From: an uncultured Collinsella sp.
GTDB lineage: Bacteria > Actinomycetota > Coriobacteriia > Coriobacteriales > Coriobacteriaceae
Assembly (NCBI GenBank): GCA_958415525.1
Contig: CATYZE010000003.1
Location: 62,001-126,000, forward strand
DNA length: 64,000 nucleotides
Direction of reading: 5' to 3'
A program made the position numbers and the translations under genes. Below are positions 1 to 8,543 of this stretch, one piece after another; the stretch's first letter is position 1; every line of letters begins with the position of its first letter. A model generated the notes under the pieces. That model did not search any database. It was not told the origin of the DNA and was given only the letters and a program-made list of their open reading frames with translations.

Positions 1-274
1 GGCAGAGCTTGGAGATGGGGCCACCCGAGGTATTCATATACGACTGCGGCTTGACCAGCACGATCTGGCGCTTGCCGCCTTCTTCCTCGGGGTCGTTGAT
101 GTTGATGAGCGCGACCTCGGCACCGGCCTGGTTTTTCCAGTACGTGACGCCGGCCTGACGGGCCAGCTCGTCGATTGCCTTAAAGCCGGCGTTGTGGCGG
201 GTCTCGGCATATTCCTCGCCAGGGTTGCCAAGCCCGGCAACCATGCGAATCTTAAGCGGCTGCGCAGCTGCCAT
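1..274 (-). CDS. pth: Peptidyl-tRNA hydrolase, 3' part beyond window
   Basis: Peptidyl-tRNA hydrolase cleaves the ester bond of peptidyl-tRNAs that drop off the ribosome and so recycles tRNA in the cytoplasm. Reading the minus strand from the ATG at 274-272 gives 91 codons. They include VAGLGNPGEEYAETRHNAGF (the N-terminal signature with the catalytic His) and LVKPQSYMNTSGGP, the second Pth signature. An AAAGGA ribosome site lies just upstream. The gene runs off the left edge, so about half is missing. It is co-oriented with prs and glmU, the common glmU-prs-pth order, but here a hypothetical gene and repeats separate prs from pth. The identification is firm; only the start region is seen. 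Confidence 0.93.
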   Translation of the reverse strand, partial: MAAAQPLKIRMVAGLGNPGEEYAETRHNAGFKAIDELARQAGVTYWKNQAGAEVALININDPEEEGGKRQIVLVKPQSYMNTSGGPISKLC

Positions 275-624
275 GTTTGTCCTTTCGTCGATTTGTCGCC
301 TGCTATGGTGAGCGACCCTGTTGCTGCTGTCAAATGGTGGGCAATTGAGGTTATTTGGGTGCGTTTGGGCGGCCGTCGAAAGCCGAGGTGGACAGTTAGT
401 TCAGATACGTATAAAGCTTGGGCCACCGGATTGCCTAATTCGATGCCGCGGCGCTGTATTGGTGCTCCAGTTAGTCCATATGACGCTGTTTTGAAGTCCA
501 CCTGGCCTTCAAATAGGGCGAATGGTATAGAGATGACTGTAAATATCCTAATTCAATGCGTCTATTTATACGTATCTGAACTAACTGTCCAGCCTTGCTC
601 GACGGCGCAGGGGCGATTCGCCGT
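275..624. other. Gene-free stretch holding inverted-repeat pair 1
   Basis: I see no credible gene in this 350-bp gap between pth and the hypothetical gene. Its main content is the inverted-repeat pair at 389-591. The left part (275-388) should hold the pth promoter, but no convincing -35/-10 pair stands out. Confidence 0.6.
389..591. repeat. 203-bp inverted-repeat element, pair 1
   Basis: The left arm at 389-415 begins TGGACAGTTAGTTCAGATAC. A perfect 27-bp reverse complement sits at 565-591. The enclosed roughly 150 bp has no coding potential and is unlike the interior of the second pair. No target-site duplication is visible at the ends. The same arm sequence, again 203 bp end to end, recurs at 1916-2118 on the other side of the gene at 625-1752. 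This could be a miniature mobile element, a paired regulatory site or a cassette boundary. Confidence 0.85.
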
Positions 625-1752
625 TTAGACCGGCGCAAGGCCGATTCCGGCCCGCAGAGCGTTGAGCCAAGCGGCCTGACGCTTGCGATAGCCCTTGATA
701 CGGTAACGGAATCGGACTCCCGCGAGTCGATGCATCGTTTGGGCGAAGGCTTCGAGTGCAACAAGGTCTTTCATCTGGTCGCGATTGATAACCAGGACGT
801 GGATGCCCATTGCCTTGAGGCCATTATTTCGATTGCCATCGTGGATGCGAGCGTTTTGAAGCTCATGCCCAATTCCGTTGTATTCGTTGTCGACACCGGC
901 TGCCGGGCAATATAAGTCGCAGATGGCGTAGGGGATGCCCGAGGACATGTTGACCGCAAGGGTGTCGAAGTCGACTCGATAGTTGAGTAGCAGACCGCCC
1001 ATGGGCAGGCTGCAACACCCGAATCCGCCAAAGCGCATGGGCGCTCCGAGAACAGCAAACATTAGGGATTCGGCTGGGGATGCAGATCCGGGTCGGGCAA
1101 GTTTGACGGCTGTGCGAAACGAGGTATATGAGCTGCTTTTTGCGAACCGTGCGATCGCCTCGAGCTCCTCGATGGTCGTGGCTGGCTCGCATTTGTAGTG
1201 CGCCTGTTCGTAGCGGGTTTCATTTTGCTGCTCGGTCACCGACTGGTCGCTCCGGCAATCGAGATCGTTCGTCGCTTCGAAGGTGTCGGCCTTGGGCCAG
1301 ATGTCGTCATAGGCGATGGGGTAGGTTGCCTCGGGCGGAAGAGAATACGTTCCGAGCAGCTCCATGAGAAGCATTAAGGTTTTGGCAACCGATTCATTTT
1401 TGGAACACAGCAGGGCCGTCATGGCGGGGGATGTGGCATAGATGTCAGCCTCGATGTGCATAATCGCCCCTTCGGGAAGCGGGGCAGAGAGAATATGCTG
1501 AAGAAGTCGCTTGTCGGGACGTCTGTTGTCTTCGTTTGAAACGAGAAGATCGAGCAGTTCGGAATCGTCTTCATTCCAGGCATCGAGCATCGAAAGCGCG
1601 TCAAGGTCTATGGCGTCATTATTGGGGATGCAGCCAGCCAGAGCTTGTGATTGCTGTCCGACGTCGATGGAGTCCCACGGAAGCGCAGAGTAAGCCCGTC
1701 GTGCGCGGCGAATCGCGCGGAGGGCGGAGAGATGTGAAATCACGGTCGTCAT
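625..1752 (-). CDS. Hypothetical protein, nuclease-like C-terminus
   Basis: This 375-residue soluble protein has no signal peptide. The N-terminal ~190 residues are unrecognised. The C-terminal part has the run DLYCPAAGVDNEYNG..H followed by an R-N-x-L-x-x-M-G-I-x-V-L-V-I-N-R-D pattern. This resembles DUF559/Vsr-like members of the PD-(D/E)XK nuclease fold, where D, E-Y-D-G, H and a late R/D segment recur. Here the usual EYDG reads EYNG. Similar proteins of unknown function are, to my knowledge, scattered through Coriobacteriia. No clear Shine-Dalgarno precedes the ATG at 1752. The gene stands alone between two inverted-repeat pairs, splitting the usual prs-pth neighbourhood, which suggests later insertion. 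Nuclease activity is inference only. Confidence 0.6.
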   Translation of the reverse strand: MTTVISHLSALRAIRRARRAYSALPWDSIDVGQQSQALAGCIPNNDAIDLDALSMLDAWNEDDSELLDLLVSNEDNRRPDKRLLQHILSAPLPEGAIMHIEADIYATSPAMTALLCSKNESVAKTLMLLMELLGTYSLPPEATYPIAYDDIWPKADTFEATNDLDCRSDQSVTEQQNETRYEQAHYKCEPATTIEELEAIARFAKSSSYTSFRTAVKLARPGSASPAESLMFAVLGAPMRFGGFGCCSLPMGGLLLNYRVDFDTLAVNMSSGIPYAICDLYCPAAGVDNEYNGIGHELQNARIHDGNRNNGLKAMGIHVLVINRDQMKDLVALEAFAQTMHRLAGVRFRYRIKGYRKRQAAWLNALRAGIGLAPV

Positions 1753-1915
1753 AACTACAAGGTACTAAGCCGTTGGCGAAACGCGGTCGCCGCGTCGTTC
1801 TTTTCGCTCAGTGGGGTGTTGCGTGCCATGAACGGCTGGGTGTTATGAAGTCGGAGGAATTGGTTGAGGGGATTGCGGGAAGTCGAGCTCTACCGCGAGG
1901 GTTGACGATAGCTAC

Positions 1916-2118
1916 TGGACAGTTAGTTCAGATACGTATAAGGCATCGCGCGTTCGAGGCGTTTCTAAGGGCTTCCGAGGATGATTTGAGGGTAAATGTG
2001 CAGCGGTAATGCTCGAAAACGATGAGTTTTGGGCGGCATAGCGTCCGCCGGGGAGCTCAGAAAGCTCCGAACGGCTCTTTGGGGCTTTAAATAAATACGT
2101 ATCTGAACTAACTGTCCA
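1916..2118. repeat. 203-bp inverted-repeat element, pair 2
   Basis: The left arm starts at 1916 with the same TGGACAGTTAGTTCAGATAC as pair 1. The right arm ends at 2118, and about 23 bp pair perfectly. The interior is unrelated to that of pair 1, yet the overall length is again 203 bp. Conserved arms and spacing with unrelated interiors argue against simple copying of one element. Confidence 0.85.
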
Positions 2119-2141
2119 GGGCAGGTTGACGAGGAATAGAA

Positions 2142-2171
2142 AAAGGGTCGGAAGCGTGCTTCCGACCCTTT
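2142..2171 (-). terminator. Rho-independent terminator after prs
   Basis: A 14-bp perfect stem (AAAGGGTCGGAAGC and its complement) with a minimal loop is followed, on the minus strand, by a T-rich tract. It lies about 35 bp past the prs stop codon. Confidence 0.85.
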
Positions 2172-2204
2172 AAAAACATCGAAGATGATGCGATGCGCAG
2201 TAGA

Positions 2205-3191
2205 CTACAGCGCGAAGTCGCCGCCGACGAGCGTGGAGACGGGCTCCTCGTGGTAAACGGCGGAGATGGCCTGAGCGAACTCCTCGGCGACCGAGATGGT
2301 CTTGATCTTGCCGCCGACCTCGACGGGAATGGCGTCGGTGACGACGCACTCGACGATCGGGGCGTCGTTCAGACGCTCGATGGCCGGACCGGAGAAGATG
2401 CCGTGGGTGGCGCAGACGTAGATGTCGCCGGCGCCCATGGCCTTGAGCTCCTTGACGTTGGCGCACAGGGTGCCAGCGGTGTCGATCATGTCGTCGTTGA
2501 TGATGCAGGTCTTGCCCTTGATGTCACCGATGATGCCCATGACCTCGGCGGCGTTGTGGCGCGGACGGCCCTTGTGGGCGATGGCCAGGTCGCAGCCAAG
2601 CATGTCGGACAGCTTCTTGGCGGCCTTGGCACGGCCCACGTCGGGGGAGACGACAACCAGGTTGTCGGTGTCGAAGTGCATGTCGTTGTAGTACTGGCCA
2701 AACAGCGGCAGTGCGGACAGGTGGTTAACCGGGATATCGAAGAAGCCCTGGATCTGACCCTGGTGCAGGTCGAGGGTGATGATGCGGTTGACGCCGGCGC
2801 GCTCGAGCAGGTTGGCGACGAGGCGGGCGGTGATGGGCTCGCGCGGGCCGGCCTTGCGGTCCTGGCGGGCATAGCCGTAGTGGGTGATAACGGCGGTGAT
2901 GGAGCGGGCGGATGCGCGCTTGGCAGCGTCGGTGGCGATGAGCAGCTCCATGAGCATGTCGTTGACGTTGCCGCCGGCCACGGACTGAATCAGGAAGACG
3001 TCGGCGCCGCGGACGGTTTCGTCGTAGCGGGCGTAAATCTCACCATTGGCGAACTGCTTTAGCGTAAGGCCCGAAAGCTCGACCCCAAGGTACTCAGCAA
3101 TCTTCTGAGCGAGGGGACGGTTGGAGGAACCGGAATACACGCGGATGGACTTGCGCATATTCTCCGACTTCTCGGGATCATTAATCGGCAT
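2205..3191 (-). CDS. prs: Ribose-phosphate pyrophosphokinase
   Basis: This enzyme makes PRPP from ribose 5-phosphate and ATP, the entry point to purine, pyrimidine, histidine and NAD synthesis. The 328-residue protein has the full class I length. It carries the PRPP-binding loop NDDMIDTAGT (about residues 232-241), the DLHQGQIQGFFDIP segment (141-154) and the N-terminal SGSSNRPLAQ and FANGE stretches. The start at 3191 is supported by an AAAGGAG ribosome site seven bases upstream. prs follows glmU on the same strand, but a terminator at 3333-3366 separates them, so it is probably also transcribed from its own promoter. The identification is secure. Confidence 0.97.
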   Translation of the reverse strand: MPINDPEKSENMRKSIRVYSGSSNRPLAQKIAEYLGVELSGLTLKQFANGEIYARYDETVRGADVFLIQSVAGGNVNDMLMELLIATDAAKRASARSITAVITHYGYARQDRKAGPREPITARLVANLLERAGVNRIITLDLHQGQIQGFFDIPVNHLSALPLFGQYYNDMHFDTDNLVVVSPDVGRAKAAKKLSDMLGCDLAIAHKGRPRHNAAEVMGIIGDIKGKTCIINDDMIDTAGTLCANVKELKAMGAGDIYVCATHGIFSGPAIERLNDAPIVECVVTDAIPVEVGGKIKTISVAEEFAQAISAVYHEEPVSTLVGGDFAL

Positions 3192-3332
3192 TACCCTTCT
3201 CCTTTATATCGAATGCCATATAGATGCCTTGTTGCATTGTAACCGCGCGACGGGGCTTATCGAGTCTTGATAACGTCTTTACCGTCAACGGACACGAACC
3301 GACCACTCATCCGGTCGCGCAGGTCACAATAG

Positions 3333-3366
3333 AAAAAGGAGCCGTCCCCATGGAACAGCTCCTTTT
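3333..3366 (-). terminator. Terminator between glmU and prs
   Basis: AAAAAGGAGC and GCTCCTTTT form an interrupted stem. On the minus strand it ends in a T-run, 16 bases beyond the glmU stop codon. It probably ends most glmU transcripts before prs. Confidence 0.7.
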
Positions 3367-3381
3367 GTGCTTGGTAAAACG

Positions 3382-4794
3382 TTATACCTCGTCGTCCTCG
3401 TGCAGACGGCGGCGATAATCGGCGGCCCAGCCCTCAATATTTACCTGACGGGCGCGGCCCAGACCGAGCGCGTCGGCCGGGACCGGCTCGGTGATGACAG
3501 AGCCGGCGGCAACGAGTGCGCCGTCGCCGATCTGGGCGGGCGCGACCATCATGGTGTCGGAGCCAATGAAGGCGTCCTTGCCGATGACGGTCTTGTGCTT
3601 GTGCACGCCATCATAGTTGCAGGTGATGGAGCCCGCGCCCACGTTGACGCCGGAGCCCATGGTGGTGTCGCCGATGTAGGACAGGTGCGGCACCTTGGAG
3701 CCCTCGCCGATCGTGGACTTCTTGATCTCCACGTGCGTGCCGGCCTTGGAGCCGTCGAGCATGTGGGTTCCCGGGCGCAGGTAGGCGCGCGGGCCGCAGT
3801 CGACGCCGTTCTCGATGACGGCCTCGATGGCGATGGTCTCGTCGATAACGCAGCCGCTGCCGACGGTGGTGTCGGTGAGGCGGCTGTTGGGGCCGAGCTG
3901 GCACTCCTCGCCTACGGTGACATGGCCGATCAGATGCGTCTGCGGCCACACAATAGTGTCGCGGCCGATGGTGGCGTCGGGGCCAATCCAAGCCTGCGTA
4001 GGATCGATGAACGTGACGCCCTCGGCCATCCAGTGCTCGTTGATGCGGTCGCGTGCGATGGCGGTGAGCTGCGCGAGCTGGATGCGGCTGTTGACGCCCA
4101 GACCGTCGCGGTAGTCGTCGCAGTGGAAGATGGAGACCGCCTGGCCGTGGCCCTTGAGAATCTCGAGCATGTCGGGCAGGTAGTACTCGGACTGCGCGTT
4201 GTCGTTGCTGATCTCGTTGATGTGTGCAGCGAGCTGCGCGCCGTCGAAGGCGTAGCAGCCGGCGTTGCACTCCAGCAGCGTGGCGGCCTGCTCGGGCGTG
4301 CAGTCCTTCTGCTCGATGATGCGCTCGATCTGGCCGTCGGCGCCCAGCTTGATACGGCCGTAGCCAAAGGGGTCGGGCGGGGTCATGGTCATGACGGTGC
4401 AGGCGAGCTCGCCGGTGGCGACGGTCTGCGCGAACTTGGCGACGGTGTCGGCGGTGATGAGCGGCAGGTCGCCGTTGAGCACGACGACGGGGCCTTGCGC
4501 GATGCCGCAGGCCTCGAGCGCGACCTTGACGGCATGGCCGGTGCCCAGGCGCTCGGTCTGCTCGACGCACTCGACCTTGGTGGCGCTGTTGGCGTAGACG
4601 CCATCGATGAGGGCGCGCATCTCGTCGGCGTGGCTGCCGATGACGACCACGACGCGGCTGCAGCCGGCCTTGATGGTGGCGTCGACGATCCACTGAACCA
4701 TGGGCTTGCCCAGGATCTTGTGCGAAACCTTGCAGTGGTTCGACTTCATGCGGGTGCCCTCGCCGGCGGCGAGGATAATTGCGGTTGCGTCCAT
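3382..4794 (-). CDS. glmU: Bifunctional GlcNAc-1-P uridyltransferase / GlcN-1-P acetyltransferase
   Basis: GlmU makes UDP-GlcNAc for peptidoglycan. The C-terminal half acetylates glucosamine-1-phosphate and the N-terminal half then transfers UMP. The nucleotidyltransferase signature LAAGEGTRMKS is at about residues 8-18. From about residue 255 the chain becomes left-handed beta-helix hexapeptides, including YLRPGTH, VPHLSYIGD and GAGSITCNYDG, the hallmarks of the acetyltransferase site. An open frame continues upstream to 5004, but the start at 4794 is chosen because AGGAG lies just before it and MDATAIILAAGEGT is the family's N-terminus. The resulting 470 residues are normal for GlmU. It is divergent from the ECF operon. 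Confidence 0.96.
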   Translation of the reverse strand: MDATAIILAAGEGTRMKSNHCKVSHKILGKPMVQWIVDATIKAGCSRVVVVIGSHADEMRALIDGVYANSATKVECVEQTERLGTGHAVKVALEACGIAQGPVVVLNGDLPLITADTVAKFAQTVATGELACTVMTMTPPDPFGYGRIKLGADGQIERIIEQKDCTPEQAATLLECNAGCYAFDGAQLAAHINEISNDNAQSEYYLPDMLEILKGHGQAVSIFHCDDYRDGLGVNSRIQLAQLTAIARDRINEHWMAEGVTFIDPTQAWIGPDATIGRDTIVWPQTHLIGHVTVGEECQLGPNSRLTDTTVGSGCVIDETIAIEAVIENGVDCGPRAYLRPGTHMLDGSKAGTHVEIKKSTIGEGSKVPHLSYIGDTTMGSGVNVGAGSITCNYDGVHKHKTVIGKDAFIGSDTMMVAPAQIGDGALVAAGSVITEPVPADALGLGRARQVNIEGWAADYRRRLHEDDEV

Positions 4795-4987
4795 GTGATC
4801 TCCTGTTACGTTATAGAGACGTGTGTTTGGAAACGATACACGGCGCAATATGATACCGCAGGTATATGATGAGCGCGTAACGATTGGTTTGCGGCGGTTG
4901 AGGCTTGCGCCGCCGGTGTGGCGTTTGCGCTGGTTGTGGGCGGTGCCGGCAGTGCTTCGGCGTCGGTGATTTGGCGGGAGAGCGGGG

Positions 4988-5881
4988 ATGCCTATGGACA
5001 ACATGCGAGAGGGTTTGGGCGCCGAGCCCGTCGCGGCATTCTCGATGTCGCATCCGGCGGTGCCGGCACTCTATATAGTGTTAACGCTGGGACTCACCAT
5101 GTTCTCGATGCAACCGGTGTTAATCGCGCTGTCGCTTGCGGGCGGGCTGGCGTATGGATTTGCGATGCGCGGGGCCGCCCGCACGCTGAGCGCACTGCGC
5201 TGGCAGCTGCCGGTGATTTTGATTATCGCGCTGGTCAACCCGCTGTTTAGCGCATCGGGCTCGACGGAGCTGTTCCGCATTGGCATGCACGCGGTGTATT
5301 TGGAGAGCATGGTGTACGGTCTGTGCATGGGCGGGCTGTTTGTGGCGAGCGTGCTGTGGTTTGAGGCCGCGGCGTCGATGCTCGAATACGACAAAGTGCT
5401 GGCGCTGCTGGGCAACGCCGCGCCGGTGATCGCGCTCATGATCTCGATGTGCATGCGTCTGATCCCCCAGTTTTTGCGCTGCGGTCGCACCGTGCTGGCG
5501 GTGCAGGACGCAATTGATGTGCCGGGACGCGCGCCCGCCGATCCCGTGCGCTCGCGCCTGCGGGCGTCGAGCGTGCTGATGGGTTGGGGCATGGAAGATT
5601 CGCTTGAGCGTGCGGACGCCATGCGCTCGCGCGGATGGGGTGCCACGTCTCGTCGCACGACGTACGCTCGGTATCGGTTGAAGCGCAGCGATGTTACTGC
5701 GCTGGTGGGGCTTGCGTTGTTTGGTGCCGCCGCGGTTGCGGTGGCGTGGACCGCGACGACGCAGTATTCGTTTTACCCGCAGCTCTCGGTGCCGGCGCCC
5801 TGGCCGGGCTATGTTGTATACGCTGTCTGGATGGCGCTGCCTTGCGTGTTGCGCGCGATTGACGAGAAGAGGTTTGGCTGA
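4988..5881 (+). CDS. ecfT: ECF transporter transmembrane (T) subunit
   Basis: This is the T component of an energy-coupling-factor importer. It couples ATP hydrolysis by the A subunits to movement of a substrate-binding S component. The 297 residues contain about six hydrophobic segments, and the cytoplasmic coupling helix shows AMRSRGWG near residue 210, matching the A-R-G coupling motif of the family. The ATG of the next gene overlaps its stop codon, so T and A are translationally coupled, and the S component follows at once. The ATG at 4988 has a GC-rich GCGGGG stretch before it; the ATG at 4994 is a possible alternative start. The cargo cannot be told from this subunit. Confidence 0.88.
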   Translation: MPMDNMREGLGAEPVAAFSMSHPAVPALYIVLTLGLTMFSMQPVLIALSLAGGLAYGFAMRGAARTLSALRWQLPVILIIALVNPLFSASGSTELFRIGMHAVYLESMVYGLCMGGLFVASVLWFEAAASMLEYDKVLALLGNAAPVIALMISMCMRLIPQFLRCGRTVLAVQDAIDVPGRAPADPVRSRLRASSVLMGWGMEDSLERADAMRSRGWGATSRRTTYARYRLKRSDVTALVGLALFGAAAVAVAWTATTQYSFYPQLSVPAPWPGYVVYAVWMALPCVLRAIDEKRFG

Positions 5882-7524
5882 TGGCTCGGTTTGATAGGAG
5901 CTCGGCGGCGGGTGTGGCATATGGCTCGGCCGCGCCGGCGATTGAGGTGCGAGGCCTTAGTTTTGCCTATCCCGGGGCCGAGACACCGGTGCTCGAGGGG
6001 CTCGACTGGTCTGTTCCCCAAGGTGCATTTGCGCTGCTTGTTGGCGGTACCGGATCGGGTAAGTCGACGCTGCTGTCGCTGCTCAAGCCCGAGATCGCTC
6101 CGGCGGGCGAGCGCACTGGCGATGCGCGCGTGCTGGGCGAGAACGTTGCCGACATGGACGTGCGGGCATCGGCGGAGCGCGTGGGCTATGTGTTCCAGGA
6201 TCCCGAGAACCAGATCGTGTGCGAAACCGTGTGGCACGAGATGGCGTTTGGCCTGGAAAACTTGGGGCTAGCGCGTGATGAGATGCGCCGTCGTGTTGCC
6301 GAGACTAGCTATTTCTTTGGGTTGGAGGATTGGCTTCACCGCGATACCGACACGCTTTCGGGAGGTCGCAAACAGCTACTGTCGCTGGCGGCCGTTCTGG
6401 CACTGCGCCCGCGTGTGCTGCTGCTCGACGAGCCTACGTCTCAGCTGGATCCCGTTGCCGAGAAGAATTTTCTGCACGCGCTGTTTCGCGTGAACCGTGA
6501 GTTGGGCTGCACGGTGGTTGTGGCCACACATCAGCCGCGGCCGATGCTCGAATATGCGACGTGCGCGTACCGGATTGAGGGCGGTCGGGTGCGCGAGGTG
6601 GCGGATATGGCTTCTTTAGGACGCCGAGAATCGCTGTTTTCCGATGACATGTTGGGGTGGGGTGCCATCCGATGTGCAAAAAACGGAGTATTCAGCAGGC
6701 GTGAGGACAATTTGGGCTCTCTGGAGCCGTCCGGGGACGTATCGAGCGCGAAAAAAAGTTTGGAATTGGACAAATCGTCCGAATTTGTGGCACAAACGTC
6801 GCTCGAGAACGGCTCGGAAGCCTTCCTGCGCACGGATGGAAGCAGAATACTCCAAAAAATGCACGGTGGGTCGGCCACCACCCTGTCGGAGGGCTGGTTT
6901 CGCTACGATCGCGCGGGCGGTTGGGTGCTGCGCGGGCTCGACGTGAGGTTTTCTGCCGGTGCGGTGCATGCGATTGTGGGCGGAAACGGCTGCGGCAAGT
7001 CGACGATGCTCTCGGTGCTGGCCAAGACGGCTAAGCTGCAGCGTGGCCGCATGGTGCGTGGGACGGCTTCGGCGGCGCTGCTGCCTCAGAATCCCAAGGC
7101 GTTGCTGGTTGCCGAGACGGTGCACGACGAGCTGATGGAATGGGCTTCGACCTGCGGATATGACGAGGCTGTGGCGCGGGAGCACGCGGCGAGCCTGGGG
7201 CTGTCGGGCCTGGATGGGCGCCACCCGTACGATCTTTCGGGCGGACAGCGTCAACTACTGGCGTTGGCAAAGCTGCTGCTGATTGGCCCCGAGCTGCTAT
7301 TGCTCGATGAGCCCACCAAGGGTCTAGACCTGGCCAGCCGCCGCATTATCGCCCACGCCCTGCGTGACCATGCGAAGGCTGGCGGCACCGTCATCATGGC
7401 TACGCACGATCTGGATTTTGCCGAGCAGGTTGCCGATGACATTGCCATGATGTTCGATGGCGAGATTGCCTGCATGGAGCCGCCGGCCGATTTCTTTGCC
7501 GACAACGTGTTTTATAGGGCGTGA
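5881..7524 (+). CDS. ecfA: ECF transporter fused double ATPase (A1-A2)
   Basis: This protein is two ABC ATPases in one chain of 547 residues. Domain 1 has Walker A GGTGSGKST (about 55-63), signature LSGGRKQLL and Walker B VLLLDEPTSQLD. Domain 2 has GGNGCGKST (about 368-376), LSGGQRQLL and LLLLDEPTKGLD. Both sets of catalytic motifs look intact. A linker of roughly 100 residues (about 240-340), rich in Ser, Glu and Lys, joins them. Many bacteria make EcfA1 and EcfA2 as separate proteins, so this is the fused form. It overlaps ecfT by one base and is followed four bases later by the S component. Together these genes should form a dedicated importer. Confidence 0.92.
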   Translation: MARFDRSSAAGVAYGSAAPAIEVRGLSFAYPGAETPVLEGLDWSVPQGAFALLVGGTGSGKSTLLSLLKPEIAPAGERTGDARVLGENVADMDVRASAERVGYVFQDPENQIVCETVWHEMAFGLENLGLARDEMRRRVAETSYFFGLEDWLHRDTDTLSGGRKQLLSLAAVLALRPRVLLLDEPTSQLDPVAEKNFLHALFRVNRELGCTVVVATHQPRPMLEYATCAYRIEGGRVREVADMASLGRRESLFSDDMLGWGAIRCAKNGVFSRREDNLGSLEPSGDVSSAKKSLELDKSSEFVAQTSLENGSEAFLRTDGSRILQKMHGGSATTLSEGWFRYDRAGGWVLRGLDVRFSAGAVHAIVGGNGCGKSTMLSVLAKTAKLQRGRMVRGTASAALLPQNPKALLVAETVHDELMEWASTCGYDEAVAREHAASLGLSGLDGRHPYDLSGGQRQLLALAKLLLIGPELLLLDEPTKGLDLASRRIIAHALRDHAKAGGTVIMATHDLDFAEQVADDIAMMFDGEIACMEPPADFFADNVFYRA

Positions 7525-7528
7525 TGGG

Positions 7529-8242
7529 ATGACGGATTATCGCGTCGCGCGCCTACTCGCAAAACTGGAGATACCGCTGCTGCTGGCGGTTCCCGCAGTG
7601 ATGGCTGCGGCGTTGCTGGCAGGCGCTGAGCAGGCGGCGCTTGCCATGCTTGTCGTGGTGGCGCTGGTGCTCGTGCTGTTTTTTGCGGGCTACGAGGCGT
7701 CGCGACCGGGCCTGCGCCAGATTATGCCAACGCTGGTTCTGGCGGCGTTGGCCGCGGCGGGGCGCATCTTGTTTGGCCCCATTCCCGACTTTAAACCCGT
7801 GAGCGCCATCGCCATTATCGCCGGGGCGACACTCGGTCGTCGTAACGGCTTTATGGTCGGTGCGCTGGCGGCGCTGACCAGCAACTTCTTTTTTGGACAG
7901 GGCATGTGGACGCCATGGCAGATGTATGCCTGGGGCCTGGTGGGCTATATCGGTGGCGCGCTGGCGCATGCGGGCGCGTTCGACCGTGCGGATGGAACCG
8001 TGCGCATGCCGGCGCTGATGGCGTACGGCTTTGCGTCGGGCCTGCTCTATGGAGTTGTAATCAACGCCTACGACATCATCGGTTTTGTGCAGCCGCTTAC
8101 GTGGGCGGGAGCCGTGGCGCGTCTTGCCACGGCAGTGCCGTTCGATATCACACACGGCCTTGCGACCTGCGTGTTCTTGGCTGCTCTCTACAAACCTTGG
8201 TGTCGACGGATCAACCGCGTCGTCGTGAAGTACGGACTGTAG
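7529..8242 (+). CDS. ECF transporter substrate-binding (S) component
   Basis: This is a membrane protein of 237 residues with about six helices. The central stretch GRILFGPIPDFKPVSAIAII and FFFGQGMWTPWQMYAWG resemble S components of energy-coupling-factor importers, which bind the vitamin or metal chelate. Its place directly after the T and fused A subunits supports the assignment. The start at 7529 follows the ecfA stop by four bases; an upstream in-frame extension to 7457 lies inside ecfA and is rejected. The cargo is not evident. No riboswitch that would name it was recognised in the 190-bp leader before ecfT. Confidence 0.82.
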   Translation: MTDYRVARLLAKLEIPLLLAVPAVMAAALLAGAEQAALAMLVVVALVLVLFFAGYEASRPGLRQIMPTLVLAALAAAGRILFGPIPDFKPVSAIAIIAGATLGRRNGFMVGALAALTSNFFFGQGMWTPWQMYAWGLVGYIGGALAHAGAFDRADGTVRMPALMAYGFASGLLYGVVINAYDIIGFVQPLTWAGAVARLATAVPFDITHGLATCVFLAALYKPWCRRINRVVVKYGL

Positions 8243-8288
8243 TGGCGGTTGCGCCGGGACGAGAATCAATACTGCCTTGGTGTCATAT

Positions 8289-8443
8289 CAAAACTATGCC
8301 GGTTTACGGGGCTGGATTGACGCAGACCGACCATACCGGCATTTTTCGAAAATAGACGAGCCGTCTACCTGCGGTTTTACTTTGCTCGAATTGCGCGTGG
8401 TTGGTGGGTACGCGATTCAGCCCCGTAAACCGGCATAGTTTTG
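8289..8443. repeat. 155-bp structured repeat, copy 1
   Basis: A perfect 26-bp inverted repeat (arm CAAAACTATGCCGGTTTACG..., 8289-8314 and 8418-8443) encloses a core containing CCGTCTACCTGCGGTTTT. Another copy of exactly the same length, in opposite orientation, is at 36984-37138. It could act as a transcript-level structure, a terminator or a non-autonomous mobile element. Confidence 0.85.
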
Positions 8444-8491
8444 GAATGGCCGGCTGATATGACGGGCATCGTGGACCTCAAGAGCCTAATT

Positions 8492-8512
8492 GATCCGTTT
8501 TCTTCCGTCCCC
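8492..8512 (-). repeat. 21-bp repeat next to structured elements, copy 1
   Basis: Read on the minus strand this is GGGGACGGA-GAAAACGGATC with A at the variable position. Close copies are at 8742-8762 and 37178-37198, each within about 50 bp of a structured repeat. Confidence 0.65.
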
Positions 8513-8543
8513 AGACGCCCCCAGGGAATCAGTTGACGGCGCT

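Larger units (their letters stand above)
1753..2204. other. Gene-free stretch with inverted-repeat pair 2
   Basis: This 452-bp gap holds the second inverted-repeat pair (1916-2118) and the prs terminator (2142-2171). A small open frame near 1773-2009 crosses a repeat arm, has no ribosome site and looks spurious. The promoter of the minus-strand hypothetical gene should lie at 1753-1915. Confidence 0.6.

Noticed and set aside
389..591. Insertion sequence
   Set aside because: No transposase, no target-site duplication, and the interior differs from the other pair; only an inverted-repeat element is supported.
1773..2009. Small plus-strand open frame of 78 codons
   Set aside because: It runs through an inverted-repeat arm, lacks a ribosome site and has no recognisable protein features.
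4795..4987. Riboswitch before the ECF operon
   Set aside because: A GC-rich hairpin is visible, but no cobalamin, TPP, FMN or other known core sequence could be recognised.
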